Source: Myxococcota bacterium
Lineage (GTDB): Bacteria; Myxococcota_A; UBA9160; UBA4427
Assembly (NCBI GenBank): GCA_028278345.1
Contig: JANQEL010000107.1
Span: 1-41,507, forward strand
DNA: 41,507 nucleotides
Direction: 5' to 3'
Part shown: positions 9,985 to 17,701 of the stretch, piece after piece
How positions within the stretch are numbered: the first letter of the stretch is position 1
How the letters are laid out: each line of letters opens with the position of its first letter
Notes under the pieces: model-generated
What the model saw: the letters and a program-made list of their open reading frames with translations, nothing else
The model's database searches: none
What the model was told of the DNA's origin: nothing
Translations under genes and position numbers: made by a program

Positions 9985-11309
9985 GCGACGAGCGCGATCG
10001 CGACGAGAGCGAAGATCGAACGCAGTCGACGCAGCCGGCCGAGTGGACGCGCCGCCGTATGTTGGCCGCGCTCGCGGGCACGGCAGGGGCGACGCTCGCG
10101 GGAACGACTGCGCCGCGCGCCGACGAGTTGGACGCCATCCTCGACATCGACGATCCGCCGCCGGAAGAGGAGGCGACCCCTTCGAGCGGCATCGTCGTCC
10201 CCGACGACCCGACCCGCGTCCCCGGCGTTCCCCCCTCGGAACTGGGCGAGCGCTCACCCTTCGAAACGCCGAAGCGGTTGCCGGCGTTCGGCGCCATCTC
10301 GGGCACGCCCCTCCAGGATCTCCACGGAACCCTCACGCCGGCGGATCTCCACTTCGAACGCCATCACGCGGGCGTCCCCGCGATCGATCCCGCGCGCCAT
10401 TCGCTCTTGATCCACGGGATGGTGGAGCGACCGCTCAAGTTCACACTGCAGGACCTGCTGCGCTTTCCCGCGACCTCGCGCATCGCCTTTCTCGAGTGTT
10501 CGGGCAACCTGCAGATCCAGGCCGGTCAGAAGACGACGCCGCAGATGCTCTGCGGGCTCACCAGCCAGAGTGAGTGGACGGGGGTTCCCCTGGCGACGCT
10601 CTTGCGCGAAGCCGGTGTGAAGCCGAAGGCGAAGTGGATGCTCGCCGAGGGTTCCGACGCTGCGGTGCTGACGAGATCCATTCCGATCGAGAAAGCCCTG
10701 GACGATGCCATCGTGGCCTACGCGCAGAATGGTGAAGCCCTGCGCCCCGCCCAGGGCTATCCGATTCGCCTCTTCCTGCCCGGGTGGGAGGGCAACACCA
10801 GCGTGAAGTGGTTGCGCCGCCTCGAGCTCTCCGACCGCGCCTTCATGACGCGCGAAGAGACCGCGAAGTACACCGAGCCCCTGCGCGACCACCGTGCGCG
10901 CATGTTCAGCTTCACGATGGACGCGCGGTCGATCATCACGAGCCCGACCTACCCGATGGAGATCGAGCGCGGGTGGAACGAGATCCGCGGCATCGCGTGG
11001 AGTGGGCGGGGTCGCATCGTTCGCGTCGAGGTCACGACCGACGGCGGCATGCATTGGCAGGAAGCGCATCTCGCCGGCCCCGTGCTCGCGAAGGCGCATA
11101 CCCGCTTCACGCTGCCCTTCGAGTTTCGCGGCCCACCGATGGAAATCGCCAGCCGCGCCATCGACGAGACGGGCTACATGCAGCCGACGCGCCGCCAACT
11201 GATCGACGTGCGTGGCCGTGGAGCCGTGCCCTACCACCTGAACCCGATCGTCTCGTGGCTGATCCAACGCGACGGGCGCGTGCTCTACAAGGCGGAGCCC
11301 TGGGCCTGA
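9981..11309 (+). CDS. SoxC-like molybdenum sulfite/sulfane dehydrogenase
   Basis: A member of the sulfite oxidase family, predicted to oxidise sulfite or sulfane sulfur in the periplasm and pass electrons to the upstream cytochrome. The 442-residue precursor has a twin-arginine signal (TRRRMLAALAG, residues 23-31) and then a Pro/Glu-rich stretch. The Moco-binding domain starts near residue 110 with the SoxC-like segment TPLQDLHGTLTPADLHFERHH; the molybdenum-ligand cysteine is C173 in FLECSGN. The C-terminal dimerisation domain holds SPTYPMEIERGWNEIRGIAWSG. No soxXYZAB genes are visible, so this is a stand-alone unit as in SorAB-type sulfite dehydrogenases. Substrate (sulfite, sulfane or another S/N-oxide) cannot be fixed from sequence alone. 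Confidence 0.9.
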   Translation: MSDERDRDESEDRTQSTQPAEWTRRRMLAALAGTAGATLAGTTAPRADELDAILDIDDPPPEEEATPSSGIVVPDDPTRVPGVPPSELGERSPFETPKRLPAFGAISGTPLQDLHGTLTPADLHFERHHAGVPAIDPARHSLLIHGMVERPLKFTLQDLLRFPATSRIAFLECSGNLQIQAGQKTTPQMLCGLTSQSEWTGVPLATLLREAGVKPKAKWMLAEGSDAAVLTRSIPIEKALDDAIVAYAQNGEALRPAQGYPIRLFLPGWEGNTSVKWLRRLELSDRAFMTREETAKYTEPLRDHRARMFSFTMDARSIITSPTYPMEIERGWNEIRGIAWSGRGRIVRVEVTTDGGMHWQEAHLAGPVLAKAHTRFTLPFEFRGPPMEIASRAIDETGYMQPTRRQLIDVRGRGAVPYHLNPIVSWLIQRDGRVLYKAEPWA

Positions 11310-11418
11310 GGGATCGACGCCTGTCCGGGGCCTCTCGCAGGGGCCTTGGCAAGTCGTTGGAAACGTTACCGAAGTCTCTCCGGTGCCAGGCTGCCCTTCA
11401 GGCGCGTGCCGCGAGAGG

Positions 11419-11444
11419 TGTAACCATATCGGCGCTCGTTCGTC
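11419..11444 (+). promoter_or_regulatory. Putative ECF-sigma promoter before the sigma gene
   Basis: TGTAAC at 11419-11424 is separated by 16 bases from CGTC at 11441-11444, the layout of ECF promoters such as the B. subtilis SigX type. The same AACC-N10-TCGTTCGTC arrangement recurs upstream of the di-heme cytochrome gene at 12202-12226. It fits an autoregulatory promoter for the sigma factor starting at 11490. No experiment supports it. Confidence 0.55.
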
Positions 11445-11489
11445 TGTACTGGGAGGGAGGGGATTCCTTTCTCGTTGTCGAGGTCATGG

Positions 11490-12182
11490 ATGCAGCCCCG
11501 GGCGAAGCTCGTCGAGCAATACGGATGTCTGGCGGATGACGAAATCGTTGCGCGCGTGCTCGAGGGCGATACCGCTCTCTACGAACTCATCATGCGGCGC
11601 TACAACCAGCGTCTCTACCGAGCCATCCGTGCGATCCTGAAGAACGAGAGCGAAGTCGAAGACGCACTTCAGGAGACCTACCTCTCGGCCTATCGCAAGC
11701 TCGCGAGCTTCGAGGGGCGTGCGAGGTTCTCGACCTGGCTGACGCGCATCGCGGTCAACCTGGCGATCGACCGCCGTCGCCGCCGCATGCGGGTCTCGTC
11801 GCTGGAAGCGGCACAGGTCGAAGCGGAGGTCGAGCGTCGCGATGTCATTCCCCTCGCGGGACGCATTCTCGGTCCCGAGGCTGAGGCGACTCACCTCGAG
11901 TTGGCACGCTTGCTCGCCTCGGAAATCGACCGTCTCCCCGATCACTACCGGAGCGTCTATGTGCTGCGTGAGATCGAGGGCATGAACGTCGAGGAAACGT
12001 CGCAATGTCTGGACCTCGCGCGCTCGACCGTCAAGACCCGACTTCATCGCGCACGAACACTGCTGCGCGACGCCCTCACCGACCGCGTGGGGGCCTCGGC
12101 GGAAGCCACCTTCACCTTCGCCGGGAAACGTTGTGACGGGATCGTGAACCGCGTGTTGGCACATCTCCAGGGGCGGCCCTGA
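11490..12182 (+). CDS. ECF-family RNA polymerase sigma factor
   Basis: An alternative sigma factor of the extracytoplasmic-function type. From the ATG at 11490 (GAGG six bases upstream) it has 230 residues; a TTG at 11475 would add five. Region 2 is clear (ILKNESEVEDALQETYLSAYRKL and FSTWLTRIAVNLAIDRRRR), a linker with ILGPEAEATHLELARLLASEI follows, and region 4 contains LPDHYRSVYVLREIEGMNVEET and SRST-type recognition text (DLARSTVKTRLHRARTLLRD). The last 35 residues extend beyond region 4. No anti-sigma gene is adjacent. Matching motifs upstream of itself and of the next gene suggest that it drives both. Confidence 0.93.
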   Translation: MQPRAKLVEQYGCLADDEIVARVLEGDTALYELIMRRYNQRLYRAIRAILKNESEVEDALQETYLSAYRKLASFEGRARFSTWLTRIAVNLAIDRRRRRMRVSSLEAAQVEAEVERRDVIPLAGRILGPEAEATHLELARLLASEIDRLPDHYRSVYVLREIEGMNVEETSQCLDLARSTVKTRLHRARTLLRDALTDRVGASAEATFTFAGKRCDGIVNRVLAHLQGRP

Positions 12183-12201
12183 CGAGAAGTCGCAGTCGCC
12201 G

Positions 12202-12226
12202 GGAACCTCCGGCCGGTTCGTTCGTC
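12202..12226 (+). promoter_or_regulatory. Putative ECF-sigma promoter before di-heme cytochrome gene
   Basis: GGAACC at 12202-12207, then 15 bases, then CGTC at 12223-12226. Compared with the site at 11419-11444, AACC and the nine bases TCGTTCGTC coincide at identical spacing (AACC-N10-TCGTTCGTC). It lies 62 bases upstream of the ATG at 12289. Recognition by the adjacent ECF sigma factor is inferred. Confidence 0.55.
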
Positions 12227-12288
12227 GATTGATCGTCGATCCGTTGGAAGGATCGATCGATGAACGGCAAACGGAATCGGAGGTCTCC

Positions 12289-13590
12289 ATGGACTTGCAA
12301 CAGAGAGGCATCGTCGGCCTGCTTCTTCTGGTCTCCAGCTTGATCATCGCGATCACTGCGGCGGGGCCTGCCCTGGCGAAAGGCCCGACGGTCGAACGAC
12401 AGCGGCCCGTGAAGGATGCGCTGAAACTCGTGCGCGAGGGACGCCGAGCGTTTCGCTACGACACGTTCGGCAGTGAGCGCTTCTGGGGCGATCGCCTGCG
12501 ACTCCACGAGGCGCTGACGACGGTATCTCCCACCACCGCGCTTGCGGTCGGGCTCAAGGTCGACCGAAACGCGTTGCCGTCGTCGATCGTCAAGGCATTG
12601 AAAGCCGGGCAGGTCGATCTCGCGGATCCGGCCGTCACCGTGGCCTTGTTGCAGCTCGATGCCGTGGTCGGAGTCCAGGGGTTCTTCGAGTCCGGTGAGT
12701 TGACTTCGGTTGGGATTCGCTGTGCGCTGTGTCATTCCACGGTCGACGATTCTCTCGCACCGGGCATCGGGCGTCGTCTCGATGGGTGGGCGAACCGCGA
12801 TCTCGATGTCGGGACGATCATCAGCCTGGCGCCGGATCTCGGCGTATTCACCAGCCTGCTCGGTGCAGATGCCGATACCGTTCGCGCAGTTCTCACGAGC
12901 TGGGGGCCTGGCAAGTTCGATGCATCGCTTCTGCTCGACGGCAAGGCATTGCGCGAGGATGGAAAGCCCGGTGCCGTCTTGATCCCTCCCGCGTTCGGAT
13001 TGGCCGGAGTGAATCTTCATACCTGGACCGGATGGGGATCCGTTTCGCATTGGAACGCACTCGTCGCGAATCTCGAGATGGGCGGCGTGGGCACGTTCGT
13101 CGATCGGCGTCTCGACGATGCCACTCGCTTCCCCATCGCGGCCCGAGAGGGCTTCGGCGACATTCGCAACGATGAGGACCGGATTACCCCCAAGCTCGCG
13201 GCGCTACAGCTCTACCAGCTCGCCCTTCGTCCCCCGAAGGCGCCCCGGGGGAGCTTCGATCGAGCGGCTGCCAAACGCGGGAAGGCTGTGTTCAACGGCC
13301 AGGGACGCTGCGCGGACTGCCACGTCCCGCCGCTCTTCACCGAACCGGGGCACAACCTCCATACGCCCGAAGAGATGGGCATCGACTCCTTCCAGGCCGA
13401 TCGATCTCCGACGGGCCAGTACCGAACCGCGCCCCTGGCGGGCCTGTGGACGCACGGAAAGGGCGGTTATTTCCACGACGGCCGCTTCGAGGCGTTGATC
13501 GACGTCGTGAATCACTACGACGGTTGGTTCGGTCTCGAGCTCAGCAGCGACGAGAAAGCCGACCTGATCGAGTACCTGAAGTCGATCTGA
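12289..13590 (+). CDS. Di-heme cytochrome c of the MauG/CcpA peroxidase superfamily
   Basis: An exported di-heme protein related to bacterial cytochrome c peroxidase and MauG. The ATG at 12289 is preceded by CGGAGG and begins a signal peptide (residues about 7-30, ending PALA-K); the 433-residue product is longer than typical CcpA (about 330). The first heme site CALCH is at 145-149 and the second CADCH at 341-345. The C-terminal part shows YRTAPLAGLWTHGKGGYFHDGRF, the family's MauG/CcpA signature with a histidine-rich heme surround. The enlarged segment between hemes resembles the 'hypothetical di-heme' branch, not true CcpA. Its context, behind an ECF sigma gene and a shared promoter motif, suggests an oxidative or sulfur-stress role, which is inference. 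Confidence 0.85.
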   Translation: MDLQQRGIVGLLLLVSSLIIAITAAGPALAKGPTVERQRPVKDALKLVREGRRAFRYDTFGSERFWGDRLRLHEALTTVSPTTALAVGLKVDRNALPSSIVKALKAGQVDLADPAVTVALLQLDAVVGVQGFFESGELTSVGIRCALCHSTVDDSLAPGIGRRLDGWANRDLDVGTIISLAPDLGVFTSLLGADADTVRAVLTSWGPGKFDASLLLDGKALREDGKPGAVLIPPAFGLAGVNLHTWTGWGSVSHWNALVANLEMGGVGTFVDRRLDDATRFPIAAREGFGDIRNDEDRITPKLAALQLYQLALRPPKAPRGSFDRAAAKRGKAVFNGQGRCADCHVPPLFTEPGHNLHTPEEMGIDSFQADRSPTGQYRTAPLAGLWTHGKGGYFHDGRFEALIDVVNHYDGWFGLELSSDEKADLIEYLKSI

Positions 13591-13636
13591 ACCCAGGGCG
13601 GGTGGCTGCACGCGTCGGGCGATCTCGCGTCGATCG

Positions 13637-13663
13637 GTAACCCCGGGAGGTTCGTACACGTAC
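13637..13663 (+). promoter_or_regulatory. Weak candidate ECF-type promoter before the PiT gene
   Basis: GGTAACC (13636-13642) is followed after 16 bases by CGTAC (13659-13663). It resembles the two sites at 11419 and 12202 in the AACC element and in a TTCGT stretch, but the spacing is one base longer and the -10 element differs. It may be chance. Confidence 0.2.
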
Positions 13664-13696
13664 GGGCTGGGGAGATCGACGACGGGGGACGCAGAG

Positions 13697-14815
13697 TTGG
13701 AATTGCTGTTGGTCGCGCTGGTCGGCGCGGCTCTCGCCCTTGCGTTCGCGAACGGCGCCAATGACAACTTCAAGGCCACCGCGACCGTCTACGGGAGTGA
13801 AACCCTTGGATACGCGAAGGCGCGCCGTCTCGCGACCGTCGCGCAACTCGCGGGTTCTGCGGCATCGGTCGTCCTGGCCGAGCGCTTGTTGCGCACCTTC
13901 GGAGGGAAGGGGCTCGTCCCCGACGCTGTGGTCGCCGACCCGAGCTTCCTGGTCGCGGTCGGCGCGGGTGCGGCCACGACAGTGTTGATCGCCACGCGGG
14001 TGGGTCTTCCGATCTCGACGACCCATGCGCTGGTGGGTGGGCTCGCCGGCGCGGGCCTGGCACTGGTGCCGCGCGAGCTGTCGTGGGCGGCTCTCGGTGG
14101 CAGCTATTTCGCGCCGCTCATGTTGAGCCCGCTTCTGGCGATCGCCGTGGCCGCCATCTTCTATCCCCTGGTGCATCGTTTGCGCACGCGGATCGGGATC
14201 GAGACCGACATGTGTCTATGCATCGGCGAGACGCGCGTCCCCGTCACGGTTGGGAACGACGGCACGATGCTGCTTCGAGGAAGCGGTGTGGCCGTCACGG
14301 CCGACTCGCCCGAACGCTGCCGCGAGTTCTACAGCGGGCGGGTGGCCGGTATGTCGTTCCAGGGCGTGATCGATCGCCTGCATCTCGGCTCGGCGTTTTC
14401 CCTGGGCTTCGCGCGCGGACTGAACGACACCCCCAAGGTGCTGGCGTTGCTGGTGGCTGCGGGCTGGTCGGGGCTCGATCCGCGCCTCTCCCTCGGCGCG
14501 GTCGCGCTGGCCATGGCGCTCGGCGGCTACCTTCGCGCGCGCCGAGTGGCCGAGACCCTCTCCCATCGCATTACCGAGATCAGTACCGGACAGGGCCTGC
14601 TCGCGAACGGGATCTCGAGCGGGCTCGTGATCGGCGCTTCGCTTCTCGGCTCTCCGGTGTCGACGACCCACGTCTCGACGGGTGCGCTCTTCGGGATCGG
14701 CGTGTGGAACGATCGGACCGACTGGAAGACGGTGGGCACGATCGTCGCCGCGTGGGTGGGGACGCTGCCCGTCGCGGCCGCTCTCGCCGCCGCAGTCGCG
14801 CTGTCACTCGGCTGA
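13697..14815 (+). CDS. PiT-family inorganic phosphate transporter
   Basis: A polytopic carrier for phosphate with H+, Na+ or a metal-phosphate complex. The 372-residue protein shows the two inverted family repeats: FANGANDNFKATAT (residues about 16-29) and FARGLNDTPKVLALL (about 236-250), each followed by a STTHA/STTHV-containing helix (GLPISTTHALVGG and GSPVSTTHVSTGA). A hydrophilic domain of about 60 residues lies between the halves. The start is a TTG at 13697 with GGGGGACGCAGAG upstream; no ATG is available. No phoU-like (DUF47) partner is next to it. It converges on the - strand channel operon with 18 bases between stops. Confidence 0.93.
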   Translation: MELLLVALVGAALALAFANGANDNFKATATVYGSETLGYAKARRLATVAQLAGSAASVVLAERLLRTFGGKGLVPDAVVADPSFLVAVGAGAATTVLIATRVGLPISTTHALVGGLAGAGLALVPRELSWAALGGSYFAPLMLSPLLAIAVAAIFYPLVHRLRTRIGIETDMCLCIGETRVPVTVGNDGTMLLRGSGVAVTADSPERCREFYSGRVAGMSFQGVIDRLHLGSAFSLGFARGLNDTPKVLALLVAAGWSGLDPRLSLGAVALAMALGGYLRARRVAETLSHRITEISTGQGLLANGISSGLVIGASLLGSPVSTTHVSTGALFGIGVWNDRTDWKTVGTIVAAWVGTLPVAAALAAAVALSLG

Positions 14816-14833
14816 GTTCGAAGCTCGTGCTCG

Positions 14834-15670
14834 CTAGTCGCTGCTGCCGGTCTGCCTCACCAGCTCGTCGGCGAGGCGCGCGTTCGGGATCGAGAAGCTC
14901 TTGTCCCCGTCGCGGAAGAGGGTGGCGAGGGGGCCGATCGATTCCACGACTCCGCGTTCCCCAGCCACCTCCACCTGCTCTCCCATCGGCAGGCTCTGGC
15001 GCAGGTAGTGGCCCGCGAGGATGCCGCGCACGACGTCGCGTGCGCCGAGCGCGAAGGCGAGGCCCATCCCCGCGGTGATCGCGGCGACGGTCACCGTGAT
15101 CACGGTGATGAGGATCTGCGTATCGACTCCGAGTTGCTCGATCGTGACCACACCGACCATCACGACGATGCTCGTGTTGGCCACGGCACCGAGCCCCTTC
15201 GCGTAGGAGAGGTCGGCCGCTGTTGCCGCCGACACCACGACGTTGCTCGCGAAGCGCGCCAGGAAGACCCCGGCCGCCAGGATCAGCGCTGCCGAGATCA
15301 CGCTGGGCAGGTATCCGAAGATGCGCGTGATCGCGACGCTCACCGATTCGAGACCGACGATGTCCGATGCGCCCATCACGAAGAGGATCATCAGAAGCCA
15401 ATAGCTCACCTGTCCCACGATCTCGGAAGGAGCGGAACTGATGGCGGAGGCTTCGAGGGTCTGCATCACCCCCATGCGTTCGAGCAGGCTGTCGAGTCCA
15501 GCGCGCAGCGAGCGCTCGAGAATCGCCCGCACGAGCTTCGCGATCATCCAGCCGATCACGAGCACGATCAGTGCGCCGATCAACTTGGGCACGAAGGAGA
15601 TCAGGCCCTGCAGCACGTCGTTCAACATCTGCATGAGCATCGTCTGGATCTCGCTGAATTGTTCATTCAT
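14834..15670 (-). CDS. MscS-like small-conductance channel with TM_helix repeats (CmpX-like)
   Basis: A 278-residue inner-membrane protein with about five membrane helices (residues about 22-46, 83-108, 116-143, 165-185, 190-212). The first helices have the 'conserved TM helix' pattern (FVPKLIGALIVLVIGWMIAKLV). The pore-lining and beta-domain part follows (AITAGMGLAFALGARDVVRGILAGHYLRQ, then MGEQVEVAGERGVVESIGPLAT and FSIPNARL), which is the MscS beta domain without a large C-terminal cage. This layout and length match Pseudomonas CmpX. Its ATG overlaps the stop of the upstream small gene (ATGAATGA). Gating by tension or osmotic state is a family property, not shown here. Confidence 0.85.
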   Translation of the reverse strand: MNEQFSEIQTMLMQMLNDVLQGLISFVPKLIGALIVLVIGWMIAKLVRAILERSLRAGLDSLLERMGVMQTLEASAISSAPSEIVGQVSYWLLMILFVMGASDIVGLESVSVAITRIFGYLPSVISAALILAAGVFLARFASNVVVSAATAADLSYAKGLGAVANTSIVVMVGVVTIEQLGVDTQILITVITVTVAAITAGMGLAFALGARDVVRGILAGHYLRQSLPMGEQVEVAGERGVVESIGPLATLFRDGDKSFSIPNARLADELVRQTGSSD

Positions 15671-15965
15671 CGTCGGAACTCCCTTGATCTTCGGTGTTCG
15701 AAGGCGAGCCGCCGAAGAAGGCGGCGATCAAATCGAGCAGTGGCGCGCAGAAGCGCAAGACGAAGACGATCGTCGTCAGATCGATCAGGTCCCGCGCGGT
15801 GAGGCTCGCCTGCACCTTGCGACGGGTTCGCTCGGGCAGACCGGCTGGAACCTCGTCACCCTCGTCGCGCAGCAGCGAGAGCAGCTCTTCGGCGACCTCT
15901 TCATCGGGCCGTTCGTCTCGCGGGTCGTCGGGGTCAGGCACGGTTGGTCGTCTGGGGTCAGTCAT
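15663..15965 (-). CDS. Small protein between ECF sigma and MscS-like channel
   Basis: No named family was recognised. The 100-residue product begins MTDPRRPTVPDPDDP and is acidic and Pro-rich for about 45 residues. A basic helix follows (LPERTRRKVQASL), then ARDLIDL, and one hydrophobic segment (about residues 66-85, TIVFVLRFCAPLLDLIAAFF) before an acidic tail. The start at 15965 lies inside the sigma gene's last codons (8-base overlap) and the stop overlaps the channel start, so it is tightly coupled to both. By position it corresponds to the small crfX-type gene beside sigX/cmpX in Pseudomonas, or to a short membrane-bound regulator of the sigma factor. Both ideas are inference. Confidence 0.7.
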   Translation of the reverse strand: MTDPRRPTVPDPDDPRDERPDEEVAEELLSLLRDEGDEVPAGLPERTRRKVQASLTARDLIDLTTIVFVLRFCAPLLDLIAAFFGGSPSNTEDQGSSDDE

Positions 15966-16560
15966 CTTTCTTCCCCCGCTCCCCACGAGCCACGGGCCTG
16001 ACCCGGGTGCGCTGCTCGTACAATTCTCGCAGGCGCTTCGATCCGCGCGATACCCGCATCTTGGCTGCGGACTCACTGATGTCCAGCGCTTCAGCGATCT
16101 CCGGAAAGCTGTTCCCTTCGACGAAGCGCATCAAGATGGCCATCCGGGTACCGGGCTCGAGTGCGTCGAGCAGTTCTCCGAGCAGCTCGCGCAATCCGGC
16201 CTCGGGTGCGGGCTGATCGGCAGGAAGGGGCGCTCGTTCCCTCGCCGCATTCCGCCGACGCTGCTCGGCTGCGCGCTTGCGCAGGATCATGCGACACGCG
16301 TTCAGGGTGATCGTATTCAGCCAGTGCGAGAACGGTTTGTCGAAGCGAAATCGGCGGACGCTGCGAAAGACCGAGAGGAACACATCCTGGGTGGCTTCTT
16401 CGGCGTCCGAGTTCGAGCGAAGGATGCGGTAGGCGCGCCGATACACCAGCGGCGAGTATTTCTCGACGAGCGAGTCGTAGGCGGCCGTGCCGTAGGGCAG
16501 TTCGGCCTGGGCCTTCTCGACGAGGGCGCGATCCCCATTCGGTTCGGTCGAGTCGGTCAT
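15958..16560 (-). CDS. ECF-family RNA polymerase sigma factor (SigX-like context)
   Basis: A 200-residue ECF sigma factor, distinct from that at 11490. Region 2 runs about residues 30-95 (KYSPLVYRRAYRILRSNSDAEEATQDVFLSVFRSV, then FSHWLNTITLNACRMILRKR), with a proline/alanine-rich linker. Region 4 (about 125-185) contains RMAILMRFVEGNSFPEIAEALDISESAAKMRVSRGSKRLRELY. The ATG at 16560 has GGAGACG immediately upstream; a much longer frame to 17007 continues through a low-quality region. Two CTCGAG hexamers separated by six bases (16569-16586) sit just upstream of the start. Translationally coupled to the small protein and channel downstream. No classical zinc anti-sigma gene is present. Confidence 0.92.
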   Translation of the reverse strand: MTDSTEPNGDRALVEKAQAELPYGTAAYDSLVEKYSPLVYRRAYRILRSNSDAEEATQDVFLSVFRSVRRFRFDKPFSHWLNTITLNACRMILRKRAAEQRRRNAARERAPLPADQPAPEAGLRELLGELLDALEPGTRMAILMRFVEGNSFPEIAEALDISESAAKMRVSRGSKRLRELYEQRTRVRPVARGERGKKDD

Positions 16561-16645
16561 CGTCTCCGCTCGAGTCCGTGCTCGAGACTCGCCTGGGGTT
16601 GAGACAGCTTGGGAGCCGGCGCCAGGTTGCGCAAGAGCCGCGTCA

Positions 16646-16858
16646 TCAGCTCGGGTCCGCGTCATCCGAACGGGGTCGGCGGCGGTGCAGGAAGCGCAGG
16701 GCGACGAAGTCGATGACATCGCGCATGAAGACATCGCGGCGCGCCCTCTGGATCGAGCGCTTGGCGATGCCGTTGGGCGGGACGGCCGCGTCGCGCCGCA
16801 GACACTCGAAGAGTCGGCCGACGAAGGTTGCGTCATCGCAGTCGGGGTCGTTTTCCAT
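16646..16858 (-). CDS. Hypothetical 70-residue protein upstream of ECF sigma gene
   Basis: No family recognised. From the ATG at 16858 the product has 70 residues: an acidic start (MENDPDCDDATFVGRLF), a basic middle (KRSIQRARRD) and a short amphipathic or hydrophobic stretch VFMRDVIDFVALRFL, ending in an Arg/Asp tail. It shares RD[LV]ID and a terminal LRF with the small protein at 15663-15965, hinting at a common fold or partner. The frame stays open to a GTG at 17023, which would give 125 residues; the upstream part looks less protein-like. It lies 85 bases ahead of the sigma gene. Existence is moderately supported. Confidence 0.45.
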   Translation of the reverse strand: MENDPDCDDATFVGRLFECLRRDAAVPPNGIAKRSIQRARRDVFMRDVIDFVALRFLHRRRPRSDDADPS

Positions 16859-17206
16859 CCAATCGTCCCGGAGGGTGCGGCCCTCGATTCGATGACCCGA
16901 TCGCACGTGAGGCGCGAGGAGGCCAACCCGCCCGAATCGAGCTGCCTCCTCGGCCCCCCTGTACGCGTGGATTTGCCCCTCCCGCGTCGACCCTTCCAAT
17001 GCACCAACGGGCCGGATCGTCACTTCTTCGCGAGAGGGGAGAAAACGGTGGATCGCCGGAATTGAGGTGTCGATCGCAGTTCGCCCCGCATTGGTCAGGG
17101 CGATCCGATCGAGCTGCGTTTCGAGGGACGGGCGGTGTTCGAGGATCGACCGATATCGCGAAACTCACTTCGCGCCGAAGAAACGAATCTTCTCAAGGAG
17201 ACCCCC
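16859..17206. other. Divergent intergenic region (348 bases)
   Basis: It separates the - strand sigma/channel operon from the + strand lipoprotein gene and should hold both promoters. A GAAAC element near 17159-17163 on the + strand could be half of an ECF site, but no convincing -10 element at proper spacing was found, and the AACC-N15-CGTC motif of the other ECF unit was not found on either strand. No further gene is recognised. Confidence 0.4.
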
Positions 17207-17674
17207 ATGAATCATCACGTTCGCCGGCTTGCGGCAATCGTATTCGGCCTGGCGGCCGTGCTCGCGATGGGTTGTGCGAGTACGACCGACGACACGGCTG
17301 TCACCGAAGCCCAGCGCCAACTCGAGGAACGCGAACGCGAACTCGCCGCAAGCGAAGCTGCGCTGCGCGAACGAGACGAACGCATCGAGGCCCTGTCGCA
17401 GGAACTCGAGACTGCGAAGCTTCCCCCGGTAGCCGCCGCGCCGCCGAAGCAGTCCGGGCCGGTGCTCTGTGCAACCCCTGAGTGGCGCGAATGGGTCGCC
17501 CAGATTCAGCAGGCCCTGCTGGATGCAGGGCACAGTCCGGGTCCGATCGACGGGATCGTGGGAGAGCTGACCCTCGGCGCAGTAAAGGACTACCAGGAAG
17601 CGAACGCGCTCTCGACCGACGAGGGGCTCAGCTACGCCACCGTCGAAGCGCTGGGAGTCGAGATCGAGCGCTGA
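17207..17674 (+). CDS. Lipoprotein with coiled coil and peptidoglycan-binding domain
   Basis: A probable outer-membrane or periplasmic lipoprotein that contacts the cell wall. The ATG at 17207 follows AAGGAG with six-base spacing. The 155-residue precursor has a lipoprotein signal with C23 (VLAMGCAS), then a heptad-like Glu/Arg-rich coiled coil (about residues 33-70, with REREL, AALRERDERIEAL), a Pro/Ala linker, and a C-terminal PG_binding_1-type domain (about 92-153). That domain is visible as VAQIQQALLDAGHSPGPIDG, then VGELTLGAVKDYQEANAL. Its position next to a SigX/CmpX-like operon is reminiscent of oprF beside sigX, but the protein is not an OmpA-family porin. Confidence 0.82.
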   Translation: MNHHVRRLAAIVFGLAAVLAMGCASTTDDTAVTEAQRQLEERERELAASEAALRERDERIEALSQELETAKLPPVAAAPPKQSGPVLCATPEWREWVAQIQQALLDAGHSPGPIDGIVGELTLGAVKDYQEANALSTDEGLSYATVEALGVEIER

Positions 17675-17701
17675 TTGACCACCATCTGGTGTGAGAGGGC
17701 G

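Noticed and set aside
16646..17023. A 125-residue version of the 70-residue - strand frame
   Set aside because: The added N-terminal residues look unlike protein and start at a GTG without a clear ribosome binding site; the shorter ATG start at 16858 is preferred, although the gene itself is only moderately supported.
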